Assembly: GCA_003818595.1 (NCBI GenBank)
Contig: RPQV01000019.1
Coordinates: 1 to 16,795 of the forward strand
Source: Calditrichota bacterium
GTDB lineage: Bacteria; Zhuqueibacterota; Zhuqueibacteria; Residuimicrobiales; Krinioviventaceae
Reading direction: 5' to 3'
DNA length: 16,795 nucleotides
Every line of letters begins with the position of its first letter. The first letter of the stretch is position 1. The translations under genes and the position numbers were made by a program. The notes beneath the pieces were generated by a model that saw only the letters and a program-made list of their open reading frames with translations, searched no databases and was not told the origin of the DNA. This document shows, piece after piece, positions 1-8,380 of this stretch.

Positions 1-1
1 T

Positions 2-829
2 CATCGACTTTATGCGCAAACAGGCCACCTGAAATTCGAACGAGAAAAGAACCTGTTAGTTGTCAGACATGTTAGTGAGATATTGGGAGGGGAAAAATTA
101 TTTAGAATTTTTGTGCCTGAGAACCGTCGTGGGGAGTTCACCTTTCCCGTGCTTTATGTTCTCCATGGTGTGCTTTGCCATTCCGAGGCCTGGCCCGATC
201 AGACTCAAATCGAAGATCTGGCTGAGCAATATGAGATGATCCTGGTTTTCCCCGATGGTGGGAACAGCTGGTATATTGACAGTCCATTAAAACCTGATAT
301 GCAGTATGAATCCTATATCATCAAAGAGTTGATACCATTAATCGAGAGATCATTTCCGGCTAAATCAGGCAAATATGCCCGTGCGATTATGGGTGCGAGT
401 ATGGGAGGGCACGGCGCCATGACGTTGACTGCCAAATATCCGGAGATGTTTTGTTCAGCCTCTTCATTTTTTGGTATACTCAAATTAACCGATGAAATTG
501 ATATCAAATCAAACTTGGTGGGACCCTTTCTGACTGAACTCCTGGGGCCTTACAAAAAGAACAAGAAGCTTTGGCAGGCCAATTCGGCCTATGAGCTCGC
601 AGGAAAATTAAAAAACAGTGGTGTCCATATTTTCCTTGATTGTGGAAGCCATGATGTGACTCCGGCAATGCAAAACAATTTGGATTACCATGACCGATTG
701 GTGGAGCTCGGGATTCCCCACACCTGGAGCTTGCGATACGGAGGACATACTTCAGATTTTATCAATGAAAATCTAAAGGAACATCTGGATTTCCACTGGC
801 AGAATTTCAAACAGGCATCAGGCAAATAA
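2..829 (+). CDS. Alpha/beta-hydrolase esterase (PF00756-type), 5' end missing
   Basis: This is a serine hydrolase of the putative esterase / S-formylglutathione hydrolase-like family. It probably cleaves an ester, possibly an acyl group on a sugar. The frame is open from base 2 to the window edge. A TTG exists at 83, but the residues just before it (HVSEILGGEKLFRIFVP) read as the usual first strands of this family, so the true start lies upstream and the gene is partial. A hallmark strand and oxyanion loop (PVLYVLHG) follows. The nucleophile elbow is GASMGG, with its Ser codon at 398. The likely catalytic Asp is in DCGSHD (codon 653) and the His in YGGHTSDF (codon 746), so the triad is complete. 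Because the start is missing, a signal peptide cannot be judged. The gene lies 60 bases upstream of the permease, on the same strand. The family is fairly sure; the substrate is unknown. Confidence 0.82.
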   Translation, partial: HRLYAQTGHLKFEREKNLLVVRHVSEILGGEKLFRIFVPENRRGEFTFPVLYVLHGVLCHSEAWPDQTQIEDLAEQYEMILVFPDGGNSWYIDSPLKPDMQYESYIIKELIPLIERSFPAKSGKYARAIMGASMGGHGAMTLTAKYPEMFCSASSFFGILKLTDEIDIKSNLVGPFLTELLGPYKKNKKLWQANSAYELAGKLKNSGVHIFLDCGSHDVTPAMQNNLDYHDRLVELGIPHTWSLRYGGHTSDFINENLKEHLDFHWQNFKQASGK

Positions 830-889
830 TGCATCAGGCGATGGTGAAGGAATTTTGAGCAAAAGCTGATAACCTCAGGAAAAAATCGA

Positions 890-2314
890 ATGGCTTCACA
901 AACTTTGTTAAAATCAGGCGCATTAGGCACCGTCGGCGTGGCGGTCATGGGAGCGGTGATGATGTCGCCGGCGCTGGGTATCTATGGTAATTTTGGGCCC
1001 ATGGCACTTGCTGCCGGCAGGACAACCCCGTTGGTGTTTTTAGCGGCATTGATCGCCACACTGCCGACTGCCATCTGCTATGCAATGATTTCACGGGAAA
1101 TTCCCTCTTCTGGGAGTGCGTACACCTGGCTTTGGGAGACGGTTAATCCTGCTGTCGGCATCTGGATTGGCTGGCTGCTGGGCGGTTTTTTTGTGATCGT
1201 CGTATTTCTTCAACCCCTGCTGTTTGGGCTTTTTTTTAACGACCTGATGCGGATGTGGGGATTTGACGCCGGTTATGGAATGTTCGTGGCCGGATTCCTC
1301 CTTGGCACCGGAATCACGGCCTTCTTTTCCTATCGCGGCATCGAATTTAGCGAGAAAGGGTCTGCCGTTGGACTGATATTTCAGATGGTATTGGTGGCCG
1401 CCTTGGCGGTTACCATTATTGTTGTTCTTGTGGGCCAGGGTGAACTGGACTTGAGCCCCTTTCTTCCATCCAGCTCACCCACTGGAATGTCGGGCATCGC
1501 TCAGGCATTGGTGTTCGGTCTGCTGTCATTCGTTGGATTCAACGTCATTACCAACCTGGCTGAGGAAACCAGGAATCCGCGTAAATCAATCCCCATTGCC
1601 GTAGTAGCCGCTTGTGTTATCGTCGGATTGTATTGGGTGGTGATATCCTGGGCTTATGTGATTTCAATGCCCATCGAGGACATCATCGAGTCCGTGAATG
1701 GTGACGTCATTCCGGTTGTTCCCATTGCCCGGCAATACTGGGGTGTCGGTCAACTCCTTGTTATTATAACGGGAATGATTGCCGCTCTGGGGGTCTATAT
1801 CGCGACCGTAATCGGCGCCAGTCGTGTGCTGTACGCGATGGCTCGCGATGGTTCTCTGCCGAAGGTCTTTTGTCAGCTGAACTCTAAACGAAATACGCCG
1901 AACAACGCATTGCACGTGATCTTTGCCTTGACTTTGCTGTTCGCTCTGCTGCCTGCGGGGATATTGGGAATATACAACACCTATATCTGGTGGGGCGCGG
2001 CAGTGGTCTTTTTCGCTCTTATCACCTATATATTCGTCTGTATTGCCAATCCTGTTTTTTATTTGCGATTCCTAAAACAAAAGTTCAGCTATTGGTGGAA
2101 CGGCATCATACCGCTGCTGGCGTTTGCAATCAACGCTTATTTGCTCTATAAAGCCTTTTTCGTCGAATACTGGAGAGGAGATTGGGCAACCGGAAAGAGT
2201 GTGGTGCTGTTTGCTCTGGTGTGGATGATATTGGGACTGGTTTACCTGGCCATGCTACGAAAAAGGACGCCGGGATTATTCAAAAAGCAGGCTGTCTATT
2301 TGCGAGAGAAATAA
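890..2314 (+). CDS. APC-superfamily amino acid/polyamine permease
   Basis: This is an inner-membrane transporter of the amino acid-polyamine-organocation superfamily, 474 residues, the normal length. About twelve hydrophobic helices are visible, beginning near residues 13, 46, 88, 128, 158, 202, 236, 287, 340, 367, 403 and 437. Family marks include the SGSAYTW motif after helix 2 (residues 74-80), the loop motif EETRNPRKSIP (225-235) and SRVLYAMARDG (311-321). The usual glycine-rich break in helix 1 is represented by PALGIYGNFG. The ATG at 890 is preceded by AGGA at 877-880. The next gene follows after 22 bases. Substrates in this superfamily are mostly amino acids, amines or their conjugates. 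An APC carrier beside sugar enzymes therefore suggests an amino-bearing compound or a hydroxyacid, but that is inference. Family assignment is strong; substrate is unknown. Confidence 0.92.
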   Translation: MASQTLLKSGALGTVGVAVMGAVMMSPALGIYGNFGPMALAAGRTTPLVFLAALIATLPTAICYAMISREIPSSGSAYTWLWETVNPAVGIWIGWLLGGFFVIVVFLQPLLFGLFFNDLMRMWGFDAGYGMFVAGFLLGTGITAFFSYRGIEFSEKGSAVGLIFQMVLVAALAVTIIVVLVGQGELDLSPFLPSSSPTGMSGIAQALVFGLLSFVGFNVITNLAEETRNPRKSIPIAVVAACVIVGLYWVVISWAYVISMPIEDIIESVNGDVIPVVPIARQYWGVGQLLVIITGMIAALGVYIATVIGASRVLYAMARDGSLPKVFCQLNSKRNTPNNALHVIFALTLLFALLPAGILGIYNTYIWWGAAVVFFALITYIFVCIANPVFYLRFLKQKFSYWWNGIIPLLAFAINAYLLYKAFFVEYWRGDWATGKSVVLFALVWMILGLVYLAMLRKRTPGLFKKQAVYLREK

Positions 2315-2336
2315 TTGATAAAGGAGACATCAGGAA

Positions 2337-2831
2337 ATGGATGAACAAGAAATTCTGGCGTTGATCTCGTTGCAGGGCGAGGAGCGGGAAAATGTCCTGC
2401 AAAAGATCCATGCAGCGGTCGCACTCTGGAACCTGACGTTGCCCGACGTCACCCCTGATCCGTTGCATTTTGGTTACAACGATTTTTATCATATCGGGGA
2501 GACCGAATTCAACATCAATAACAATGTGGAACAAGGCTATTGCGGCAAGTTCATGTTCATGTTCGCCGGACAAACCTGTCCCATGCATTTTCATCGCAAA
2601 AAGCATGAAACTTTTTTTATTGTCAAGGGCAGGGTCGATATGGAGTTGGCGGGGAAAAGATTTACTCTCAGTCAAGGTGATCGGCTGATTGTGGATCAGT
2701 TTGCCAGGCATCAATTTACGGCGATAGAGGACAGCTTGATTCTCGAGAGTTCCAAGCCGGATCTGGTTGATGACAGTATCTTTGAAGATCAGGCAATCAA
2801 TAAGATCATTTTTGGGAGAGAGGAGTATTGA
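2337..2831 (+). CDS. Small cupin protein, possible D-lyxose-type sugar isomerase
   Basis: This is a single-domain cupin of 164 residues. Cupin motif 1 is complete: HFH at 84-86, then E91 and G98, matching HxH(x)4E(x)6G. Motif 2 supplies H125 after GDRLIVDQ. These residues would bind one divalent metal. Short cupins of about this length include D-lyxose isomerases. The stretch GQTCPMHFH followed by ETF resembles the metal site of the Bacillus-type enzyme as I remember it, and the tail DDSIFEDQAI is also similar to that type. If so, it would convert an aldose to a ketose such as D-xylulose, the kind of substrate the FGGY kinase immediately downstream could phosphorylate. An AAGGAG at 2321-2326, ten bases before the ATG, fixes the start. 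The product is probably cytosolic, as no signal is seen. The cupin fold is secure. The isomerase function is a guess; a metal-binding protein of another function remains possible. Confidence 0.85.
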   Translation: MDEQEILALISLQGEERENVLQKIHAAVALWNLTLPDVTPDPLHFGYNDFYHIGETEFNINNNVEQGYCGKFMFMFAGQTCPMHFHRKKHETFFIVKGRVDMELAGKRFTLSQGDRLIVDQFARHQFTAIEDSLILESSKPDLVDDSIFEDQAINKIIFGREEY

Positions 2832-2939
2832 TCGTTTCCAAAATATTGGCGACAAGGGGGCGGGTGATAGGTGATTCAGCGGCTGTACTTGCCAAGAATT
2901 TAGATCATTGATAAACAGGGATGTTTGCGAAAGGCTGCA

Positions 2940-4448
2940 ATGGATTATTTACTTGGAATCGACGCCGGCACCACTTCTTTCAAAGCTGTTCTTTTCAATT
3001 TGGAGGGAGAGGAAATTGTCTCGGCCGTCTATGAATATGAACTCGATCATCCTGGCGCCGAGATGGTTGAACTGGCGGCGGAAAAATACTGGGAAGCGTG
3101 CAAATCGGTCATCCGGATCATCTTGTCGAAATGGAATGGTCGTGCAGCGGATATCAAAGCGCTGAGCATTGCCGGCCAAGGGGAGACATTGATCGCCGTA
3201 GATCATCAGGGATGTCCTCTCAGACCAGCGATTGTCTGGCTTGATAACCGGGCGGTCGAAGAAGCAGAGCGAATTGAAGCGGAATTTGGCAGCGAACAAA
3301 CCTACAAGATAACCGGCCAACCGAGCATCGTGCCGACGTGGCCTGCGGCCAAGATATTGTGGTTGAAAGAAAATGAACCCCGAGTTCATCATAAAACGGC
3401 CAAGTATTTACTTTTAAAAGATTATTTAATTTATCGATTTACCAACAGTTTTGTTTCCGAAGGTTCGCTGTTGTCGTCGACGTTGTTGTTTGATATAAAC
3501 AGCGGTCTTTATTGGGATGAGATGTTGAAATTCGTCGGCGTCTCTGGTGATCAGCTGCCGGAAATAGTCAAATCCGCACATCGAGTCGCAGAGCTCACGG
3601 ACATTGCCGCCGGAGAAACAGGTCTGGCAAAGAACACGTGGGTGATCGCGGGAGCGCTGGATCAGGCAGCGTCAGCGATTGGGGCGGGCAATACCGGTTA
3701 CGAAACGATAACCGAGACGACCGGCAGTGTATTGGCAATTTGCGCCAATGTCCCCCGTGTGCTGTTTGATCCAGAGAGGAGGATTCCTTGTCATTATCAT
3801 GCAATTCCCGGCGCCTATTTTTTACTGCCCTGGTGTCAAACGGCCGGAATGGTTTACAAATGGTTCCGCAATGAATTTTATGGTCATTTCAAGGCCAGTG
3901 GTCTTGGCGACGTTGCCGCATTATTCCGCCACATGGATGAAGAAGCGGCTAGGATATTGCCGGGATCGGACGGACTTGTCATGTTGCCTCATCTGGCCGG
4001 CGCCTTTACGCCGGAATCAAATCCCCGAGCTCGAGGTGTCTTTTTTGGAATTACTTTGCAGACAGACAGAGCCCATTTCAGTCGGGCGATATTGGAATCT
4101 GTCGCTTTTATGCTCAAACGCAATATCGCGCTGCTGGAAAATTTGGGTACAACGGTTCGTGAAATCTATTCTCTCGGCGGAGGGTCAAAAAGTGAGTTAT
4201 GGAACCAGATCAAGGCTGATATCTGTCAGAAACCAGTGGTGACCGTGCGGACCCCGGAAACAACCAGCTTGGGCGCCGCCATGCTGGCGAGCGTCGCTCT
4301 GAATTTGCACGAGAATCTGGAGCAGGCAGCAGAAAAAATGAGCGGTCGAAATCAACGATTTGATCCTTCCGTGGTGCATGATCACGTGTATACCGCGGCG
4401 TATGAAAAATATATCAAACTTTATGATGCTCTGAAGCCTTTATTTTAA
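2940..4448 (+). CDS. FGGY-family carbohydrate kinase (xylulokinase-like)
   Basis: This is an ATP-dependent sugar kinase of 502 residues, the usual length for the FGGY family. The N-terminal phosphate loop is DAGTTSFK (8-15). The likely catalytic base is D241 in GALDQAASAIG. The C-terminal nucleotide-binding half has GGGSKSELW (413-421) and TTSLGAAMLA (441-450). The frame extends upstream to a TTG at 2925, but the ATG at 2940 gives the canonical MDYLLGIDAGTT start with AAGG at 2931-2934, so it was preferred. The substrate loop reads SIAGQGETL (76-84), where classical xylulokinase has a Met-His-Gly motif, so D-xylulose should not be assumed as the substrate. The upstream cupin isomerase candidate and downstream mutarotase-like gene suggest a sugar isomerase-kinase module. 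The family is secure; the sugar is unknown. Confidence 0.93.
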   Translation: MDYLLGIDAGTTSFKAVLFNLEGEEIVSAVYEYELDHPGAEMVELAAEKYWEACKSVIRIILSKWNGRAADIKALSIAGQGETLIAVDHQGCPLRPAIVWLDNRAVEEAERIEAEFGSEQTYKITGQPSIVPTWPAAKILWLKENEPRVHHKTAKYLLLKDYLIYRFTNSFVSEGSLLSSTLLFDINSGLYWDEMLKFVGVSGDQLPEIVKSAHRVAELTDIAAGETGLAKNTWVIAGALDQAASAIGAGNTGYETITETTGSVLAICANVPRVLFDPERRIPCHYHAIPGAYFLLPWCQTAGMVYKWFRNEFYGHFKASGLGDVAALFRHMDEEAARILPGSDGLVMLPHLAGAFTPESNPRARGVFFGITLQTDRAHFSRAILESVAFMLKRNIALLENLGTTVREIYSLGGGSKSELWNQIKADICQKPVVTVRTPETTSLGAAMLASVALNLHENLEQAAEKMSGRNQRFDPSVVHDHVYTAAYEKYIKLYDALKPLF

Positions 4449-4471
4449 ACCTTTTTGAATTTGGAGAGACA

Positions 4472-5479
4472 ATGTCCTGTCATATAACGGATGAGTGGAC
4501 GTTTCGCGGCCTAAAGACCGTCATCCTGGAAAATGAATTCATCAAAGCGACGGTGTTGCCGGACGTGGGGGCGAAAATACACGAGTTCATCTACAAGCCG
4601 TCGAACAGGGATTTTATGTACCATCATCCCCGAGTTGAATGCCGGACGCCGGTGTTTGGCGTCAATGTCGATAACTGGTGGTCAGGCGGCATGGATGAAG
4701 CGATTCCCACCGGCCACCCCTGCGTCTACCAGGGCGAGGAGTATCCCTTTTTGGGAGAAGCCTGGTCGTTGCCCTGGCATTACGAAATTCAAAACCGCGG
4801 CAGTGATCAAGTCACTGCTTATTTGAGACGGCCGCTCATCATTTCTCCTCTGATCGTCGAGCGCTGGATCACTTTGCGGCAGCATGAGATGATGCTGCGT
4901 TTCCGCCACCGAATAACGAATAGCGGAAACAAGGCTTTTGATTTTATTTGGGGACTGCATCCGGGATTTGCCGTTAATTCTGACTGTCGGATCGATCTGC
5001 CTGCGGGTGCGATGATCATTGACGAATCTGTTCCGGACGACCGGCTCGGCGCCAAGGGAACAAAGTACCAATGGCCTTTTGCCCGAGACAGAAACGGCCA
5101 TCGGGTGGATATGCGTCAGGTGCCGGCTGCTGATGCGGATATCATGGAATTTCATTATGCCGCCGAGTTGAAAGAAGGCTGGTTGTCGATTACAGATGCT
5201 CGACAAAAACAGGGCGCAGCATTGGTCTTTCCAAAGGATGTTTTCAGCGCAGCTTGGCTGTGGTTGGTCTATGGCGGTTGGCGGGGAATTTTCACGGCGG
5301 CTGTTGAAGCATGGACCGGTTATCCGGCAAAACTCTCCGAAGCGGTTGCCAACGAAAGGTTTTCACGGCTCGATGCGGGCGCATCCTTGGAATGCGAGAG
5401 CATGCTTTTGGCGCATTGCGGTTTTGTCCAGGTGGACAGCATCGATGCGGAAGGCCGAGTCACGGGAAAGCAGGATTAG
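4472..5479 (+). CDS. Galactose-mutarotase-like beta-sandwich protein
   Basis: This is a protein of 335 residues with the fold signature of aldose 1-epimerase-like (galactose mutarotase superfamily) proteins. It opens with an LENEFIKATVLPDVGAKI strand pair (19-36), the usual start of this sandwich. H163 in WGLHPGFAV and E279 in VEAWTGYP sit where the catalytic His and Glu of mutarotases lie, with the second followed by a conserved Pro. It could interconvert sugar anomers before isomerase or kinase action, or be one of the DUF4432/DUF5107-type relatives of unknown role. No signal peptide is seen, so it is probably cytosolic. GGAG at 4463-4466 precedes the ATG by five bases. It starts 23 bases after the kinase stop and ends 30 bases before the LarA-type gene, consistent with one transcript. 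The superfamily is likely; activity is not proven. Confidence 0.72.
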   Translation: MSCHITDEWTFRGLKTVILENEFIKATVLPDVGAKIHEFIYKPSNRDFMYHHPRVECRTPVFGVNVDNWWSGGMDEAIPTGHPCVYQGEEYPFLGEAWSLPWHYEIQNRGSDQVTAYLRRPLIISPLIVERWITLRQHEMMLRFRHRITNSGNKAFDFIWGLHPGFAVNSDCRIDLPAGAMIIDESVPDDRLGAKGTKYQWPFARDRNGHRVDMRQVPAADADIMEFHYAAELKEGWLSITDARQKQGAALVFPKDVFSAAWLWLVYGGWRGIFTAAVEAWTGYPAKLSEAVANERFSRLDAGASLECESMLLAHCGFVQVDSIDAEGRVTGKQD

Positions 5480-5509
5480 GGCAAACCGCAAAGGTGATAG
5501 AGGCAGATC

Positions 5510-6817
5510 ATGCACATCAACATGCCGTATAAAGACGGGCAAATTGAAATTGAAGCGCCAGAGGACGCGATTGTTTATCAAACACGGTATCAAAGTTTCC
5601 CTGGCAATACGAATGACCTGGTTAGGAATGCGCTTCGAAATCCCGTTGAATCTTTTCCGCTTGCGAGTCTGATCAAGAGAGCCGCCGCCGAATCAGTGGT
5701 CGTCGTTGTCTCTGATGTGACGCGGCCGATTCCATATGCTGATTTTCTCGAGGTGGTGCTTGAGGAAATTGAACTCGCCGGCGTACCCGGAAACGCCATC
5801 ACCATCCTCATCGCCACCGGAATGCATCGCCGCAGCACGCCGGCGGAACGAGAGCACATGTTCGGTCTGCAGGTGTGTGAACGATATCGCATTGTTGATC
5901 ACCATGCTGAAAAAGCTGATGAGTTGGAGACGATCACGGGAAAGAGCCGGGCGGGACGCGCTATTCAGCTGAATCGCGTCTTTGTCGAGGCCGATTTTCG
6001 TGTGATCACCGGGCTGGTGGAACCCCATTTCATGGCGGGTTTCTCGGGAGGTCGAAAGGCGGTATGTCCGGGATTGTGTTCTTTGGAAACCGTCAAAGCG
6101 TTTCACAGTTTTGATTTCTTGAATCACCCAGGTTCCAGAAACGGAAATCTTGAGGGTAATCCGCTTCACGATGAAGCCTTGTCGATTGCCCGGCAAGCGC
6201 AAATTGGCTTTAGTATTCACATTATAGTCGATAAAAATCACCGAGTTGTGGATGTTGTTGCCGGCGATTTGGAAGTATCGCATGAGTTGGCCTGCAGGTT
6301 GGTGAGAGAACAAGCGTGTCCACCAGTTGCGCATGAGACCGATGTCGTCATCACTTCCAGCGGCGGCCATCCTTTGGATGCCACCTTTTACCAGTGCGTC
6401 AAGGGGATGTGTTCCTGTCTGCCTGCGGTGAAGAAGGGAGGAATTGTTGTTGCTGTTGGAAGTTGTTCGGAAGGTATTGGCGGGATCGAATACCAATCGA
6501 CCATGCAAAGATATGCCGGCAGATGGAAAGAGTTTTTGAAATTCATCCAAAGCAATCCGGACACGATGAAGGATCAATGGCAGCTGCAGATGCAGACAAA
6601 GGTTTTGCAGCATGTCGGCGAAAAAAATCTGATTTTTGTGACAGACGGTCTCGAGGCGTTGGAATTACGCAGACTGGGTGTCAACGGCATATATGCGCCT
6701 GCAAGCAAGGTACAGGAAACCGTTCAAGAGTTGGTGAACAATTTTGTGCGTGAAAGTCGATCGATTACCGTCATTCCGGAAGGACCCTACTGTGCCCCGA
6801 TCGCAATTCGCCGGTGA
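5510..6817 (+). CDS. larA: LarA-type nickel-pincer 2-hydroxyacid racemase/epimerase
   Basis: This is a lactate racemase family (DUF2088) protein of 435 residues. The family racemises or epimerises C2 of 2-hydroxyacids by hydride transfer to a nickel pincer nucleotide. Residues known to matter in Lactobacillus plantarum LarA are all present at nearly identical numbering: the DVTRP motif (69-73), catalytic H106 (in ATGMH) and H173 (in EPHF), K183 in GGRK, which carries the cofactor, H199 as nickel ligand, and Q295 and K298 in the substrate pocket. Nothing appears truncated. It is cytosolic. Substrates in the superfamily include lactate, malate and, for some members, sugar acids such as gluconate, so the symbol denotes the family and not proven lactate use. 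The cofactor-making genes larB, larC and larE are not in this window. The ATG at 5510 has AGAGG shortly upstream. The neighbours suggest a sugar-derived hydroxyacid. Confidence 0.92.
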   Translation: MHINMPYKDGQIEIEAPEDAIVYQTRYQSFPGNTNDLVRNALRNPVESFPLASLIKRAAAESVVVVVSDVTRPIPYADFLEVVLEEIELAGVPGNAITILIATGMHRRSTPAEREHMFGLQVCERYRIVDHHAEKADELETITGKSRAGRAIQLNRVFVEADFRVITGLVEPHFMAGFSGGRKAVCPGLCSLETVKAFHSFDFLNHPGSRNGNLEGNPLHDEALSIARQAQIGFSIHIIVDKNHRVVDVVAGDLEVSHELACRLVREQACPPVAHETDVVITSSGGHPLDATFYQCVKGMCSCLPAVKKGGIVVAVGSCSEGIGGIEYQSTMQRYAGRWKEFLKFIQSNPDTMKDQWQLQMQTKVLQHVGEKNLIFVTDGLEALELRRLGVNGIYAPASKVQETVQELVNNFVRESRSITVIPEGPYCAPIAIRR

Positions 6818-6885
6818 GGAGATGGTTAACGAGATCACTGCGATGTTGAATAAACTGTGAAGATTGAATAAAAAACATTTTGCTC

Positions 6886-6891
6886 GAGGAG
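6886..6891 (+). promoter_or_regulatory. Ribosome binding site for the ceramidase-like gene
   Basis: GAGGAG lies five bases before ATG 6897. It rules out the longer TTG start at 6864, which would also bury the lipoprotein signal. Confidence 0.7.
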
Positions 6892-6896
6892 AAAAA

Positions 6897-8300
6897 ATGA
6901 AAAAGCCGGTCTTGAATTTGTCGACAGCGTTCTCTGCTGTGATGTTGCTGGTCATGGTGGGCGGCTGTCAAGTTGCACAAGAAACAAAGCCACCCATAAG
7001 GGCTGCTGCGGCAGCGGCGAATATCGAAGTGAGTGATGATATGCCCATCGGCGGCTGGATTGTCCCACGAACCGCCAAAGGTGAAGATGCAAAACTACGA
7101 GCACAGGTTACTGTGTTCACTGACGGTAAAACCAAAGTGTGCATCGGATCAGCCGATATAACCTATCTCCACCGTCCCATTCTGGATCATGTTTCTCGTG
7201 AAGCTAAAGCCCGATGGGGCATCCCGTTTGAAAACATCATGATTGGTGCAACCCATAGCCACGGTTGTCCGATTCAAACTGATTACACGGACACAACAGC
7301 GGATCAAACTTTTAATAACGCCATCATCGACGCGTTTTTAAAAGCCATCGAAGAGGCTAACGGGGAATTGGAAAATGGAAAAGGCGCAACAGAAGGCAGC
7401 TTTGCGCTGGGTTATGCCCTGATTGGACAAAACAGTCGTTTGATTATGGAAGACGGTTCTATTCTATGGGTGCCGACGGTCTACAAATATGGGTACAACC
7501 GACCGACCGGTCCTTATGATGGACAGCTGCCGGTGCTGGTTTTCAAAGATCAAGCGGGGAATCTGGAATCCATTTTATTCAATCATGGCGCGCATAACAT
7601 CAATCAGCCGTCGCTTGTCCCTGTTCGCTCTCCTTCATTCTTTGGTCGCGCTGCGCAGGAGCTTGAACAAGAGCTTGGCGGCACCATTATTTTCCTGCCC
7701 GGCGCCTTTGGTTCCACCCATGTTTTTGACGACATGACGACTGAGGAACGCGTGTTCAGAGCGAAAGACGGCATCAAGCGCGCGTATGCCAAAGCTGAAA
7801 AGAAAGATTTTACAAAACTGGCGGCAAAGAAAATGGAGTTCTCCTGGCGGGTCAGAACAGAGTTTGACGAAGCCAAAGAGCACCAGGCTGTCTCCGATTA
7901 CTGCAACCGTTGGTTTAAAGAAATCGACTCGTGGGATGCGCAACCACAACCTGTCATCGATGCTTTCAAAGCCAGGCGGGACCGGATGAAGGCTACTCCT
8001 GTGCCGGAGAGAACTCGAAAAAGCTGGTTGCAGGTGATTCAGATCGGTGAGGTGGCTTTTGTGGGCATCCCCGGCGAGTTGTTCGCCGAGCTGGGTATGG
8101 AGATCAAACGTCGCTCTCCGTTCCGCTATACGTATGTGATGGGCATTGCCAATGATTATATTGGTTACCTGCCTGATAAAGAAGCCTATAGATTTGGCGG
8201 TTACCAGACATGGGTGGGGCCGAATTATTCGATGCCCGGCACCGGGGAAATGCTGGTCGATGAGTCGATAAAGATATTGAACAATTTTTACAACAACTGA
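6897..8300 (+). CDS. Neutral/alkaline ceramidase-like lipoprotein
   Basis: This is an exported protein of 467 residues related to the N-terminal catalytic domain of neutral/alkaline non-lysosomal ceramidases (PF04734). An N-terminal signal ends in a lipobox (VGGC, Cys24), so it is probably anchored to a membrane facing the periplasm or exterior. Expected zinc-site motifs are visible: ATHSH (118-122), NHGAH (229-233), GIPGELFAELG (390-400) and the tyrosine-rich NDYIGYLPDKEAY (419-431). It is shorter than the bacterial ceramidases of over 600 residues and lacks room for their C-terminal domain. The frame reaches a TTG at 6864, but ATG 6897 has GAGGAG at 6886-6891 and begins MKKP, a normal signal start. 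Ceramide hydrolysis is possible, but many such short relatives sit in sugar loci with no known activity, so amide or ester cleavage of a glycoconjugate is equally plausible. Homology is strong; substrate is unknown. Confidence 0.87.
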   Translation: MKKPVLNLSTAFSAVMLLVMVGGCQVAQETKPPIRAAAAAANIEVSDDMPIGGWIVPRTAKGEDAKLRAQVTVFTDGKTKVCIGSADITYLHRPILDHVSREAKARWGIPFENIMIGATHSHGCPIQTDYTDTTADQTFNNAIIDAFLKAIEEANGELENGKGATEGSFALGYALIGQNSRLIMEDGSILWVPTVYKYGYNRPTGPYDGQLPVLVFKDQAGNLESILFNHGAHNINQPSLVPVRSPSFFGRAAQELEQELGGTIIFLPGAFGSTHVFDDMTTEERVFRAKDGIKRAYAKAEKKDFTKLAAKKMEFSWRVRTEFDEAKEHQAVSDYCNRWFKEIDSWDAQPQPVIDAFKARRDRMKATPVPERTRKSWLQVIQIGEVAFVGIPGELFAELGMEIKRRSPFRYTYVMGIANDYIGYLPDKEAYRFGGYQTWVGPNYSMPGTGEMLVDESIKILNNFYNN

Positions 8301-8367
8301 AAGTGATGCTATTGGCGTTGAGCCGATTAACATAAAGATCCTGAAGAGATACTCATTCACCTTTGCC

Positions 8368-8373
8368 GGAGAG
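8368..8373 (+). promoter_or_regulatory. Ribosome binding site for the DUF1080 gene
   Basis: GGAGAG lies seven bases before ATG 8381 and ten before ATG 8384. It overlaps the longer TTG-initiated reading (8363), which is therefore unlikely. Confidence 0.6.
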
Positions 8374-8380
8374 ATTTATC

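Noticed and set aside
815..839. Nine-base direct repeat GCATCAGGC at 815-823 and 831-839
   Set aside because: A single short pair spanning the esterase stop codon, with no other mobile-element features, is expected by chance.
4682..5206. 174-codon minus-strand open frame opposite the mutarotase-like gene
   Set aside because: It lies wholly inside a well-supported + strand gene, its translation lacks recognisable motifs, and it mirrors that gene's codon pattern.
5693..6613. 306-codon minus-strand open frame opposite the LarA-type gene
   Set aside because: It is long but antisense to a gene with intact catalytic residues. The translation is low in recognisable structure, so it is a shadow.
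6822..6860. 12-codon ORF (MVNEITAMLNKL) after the LarA-type stop
   Set aside because: It is protein-like in wording and has a GAGG upstream, but it is too short. LarA already ends with its usual VIPEGPY stretch, so no frameshift is needed.
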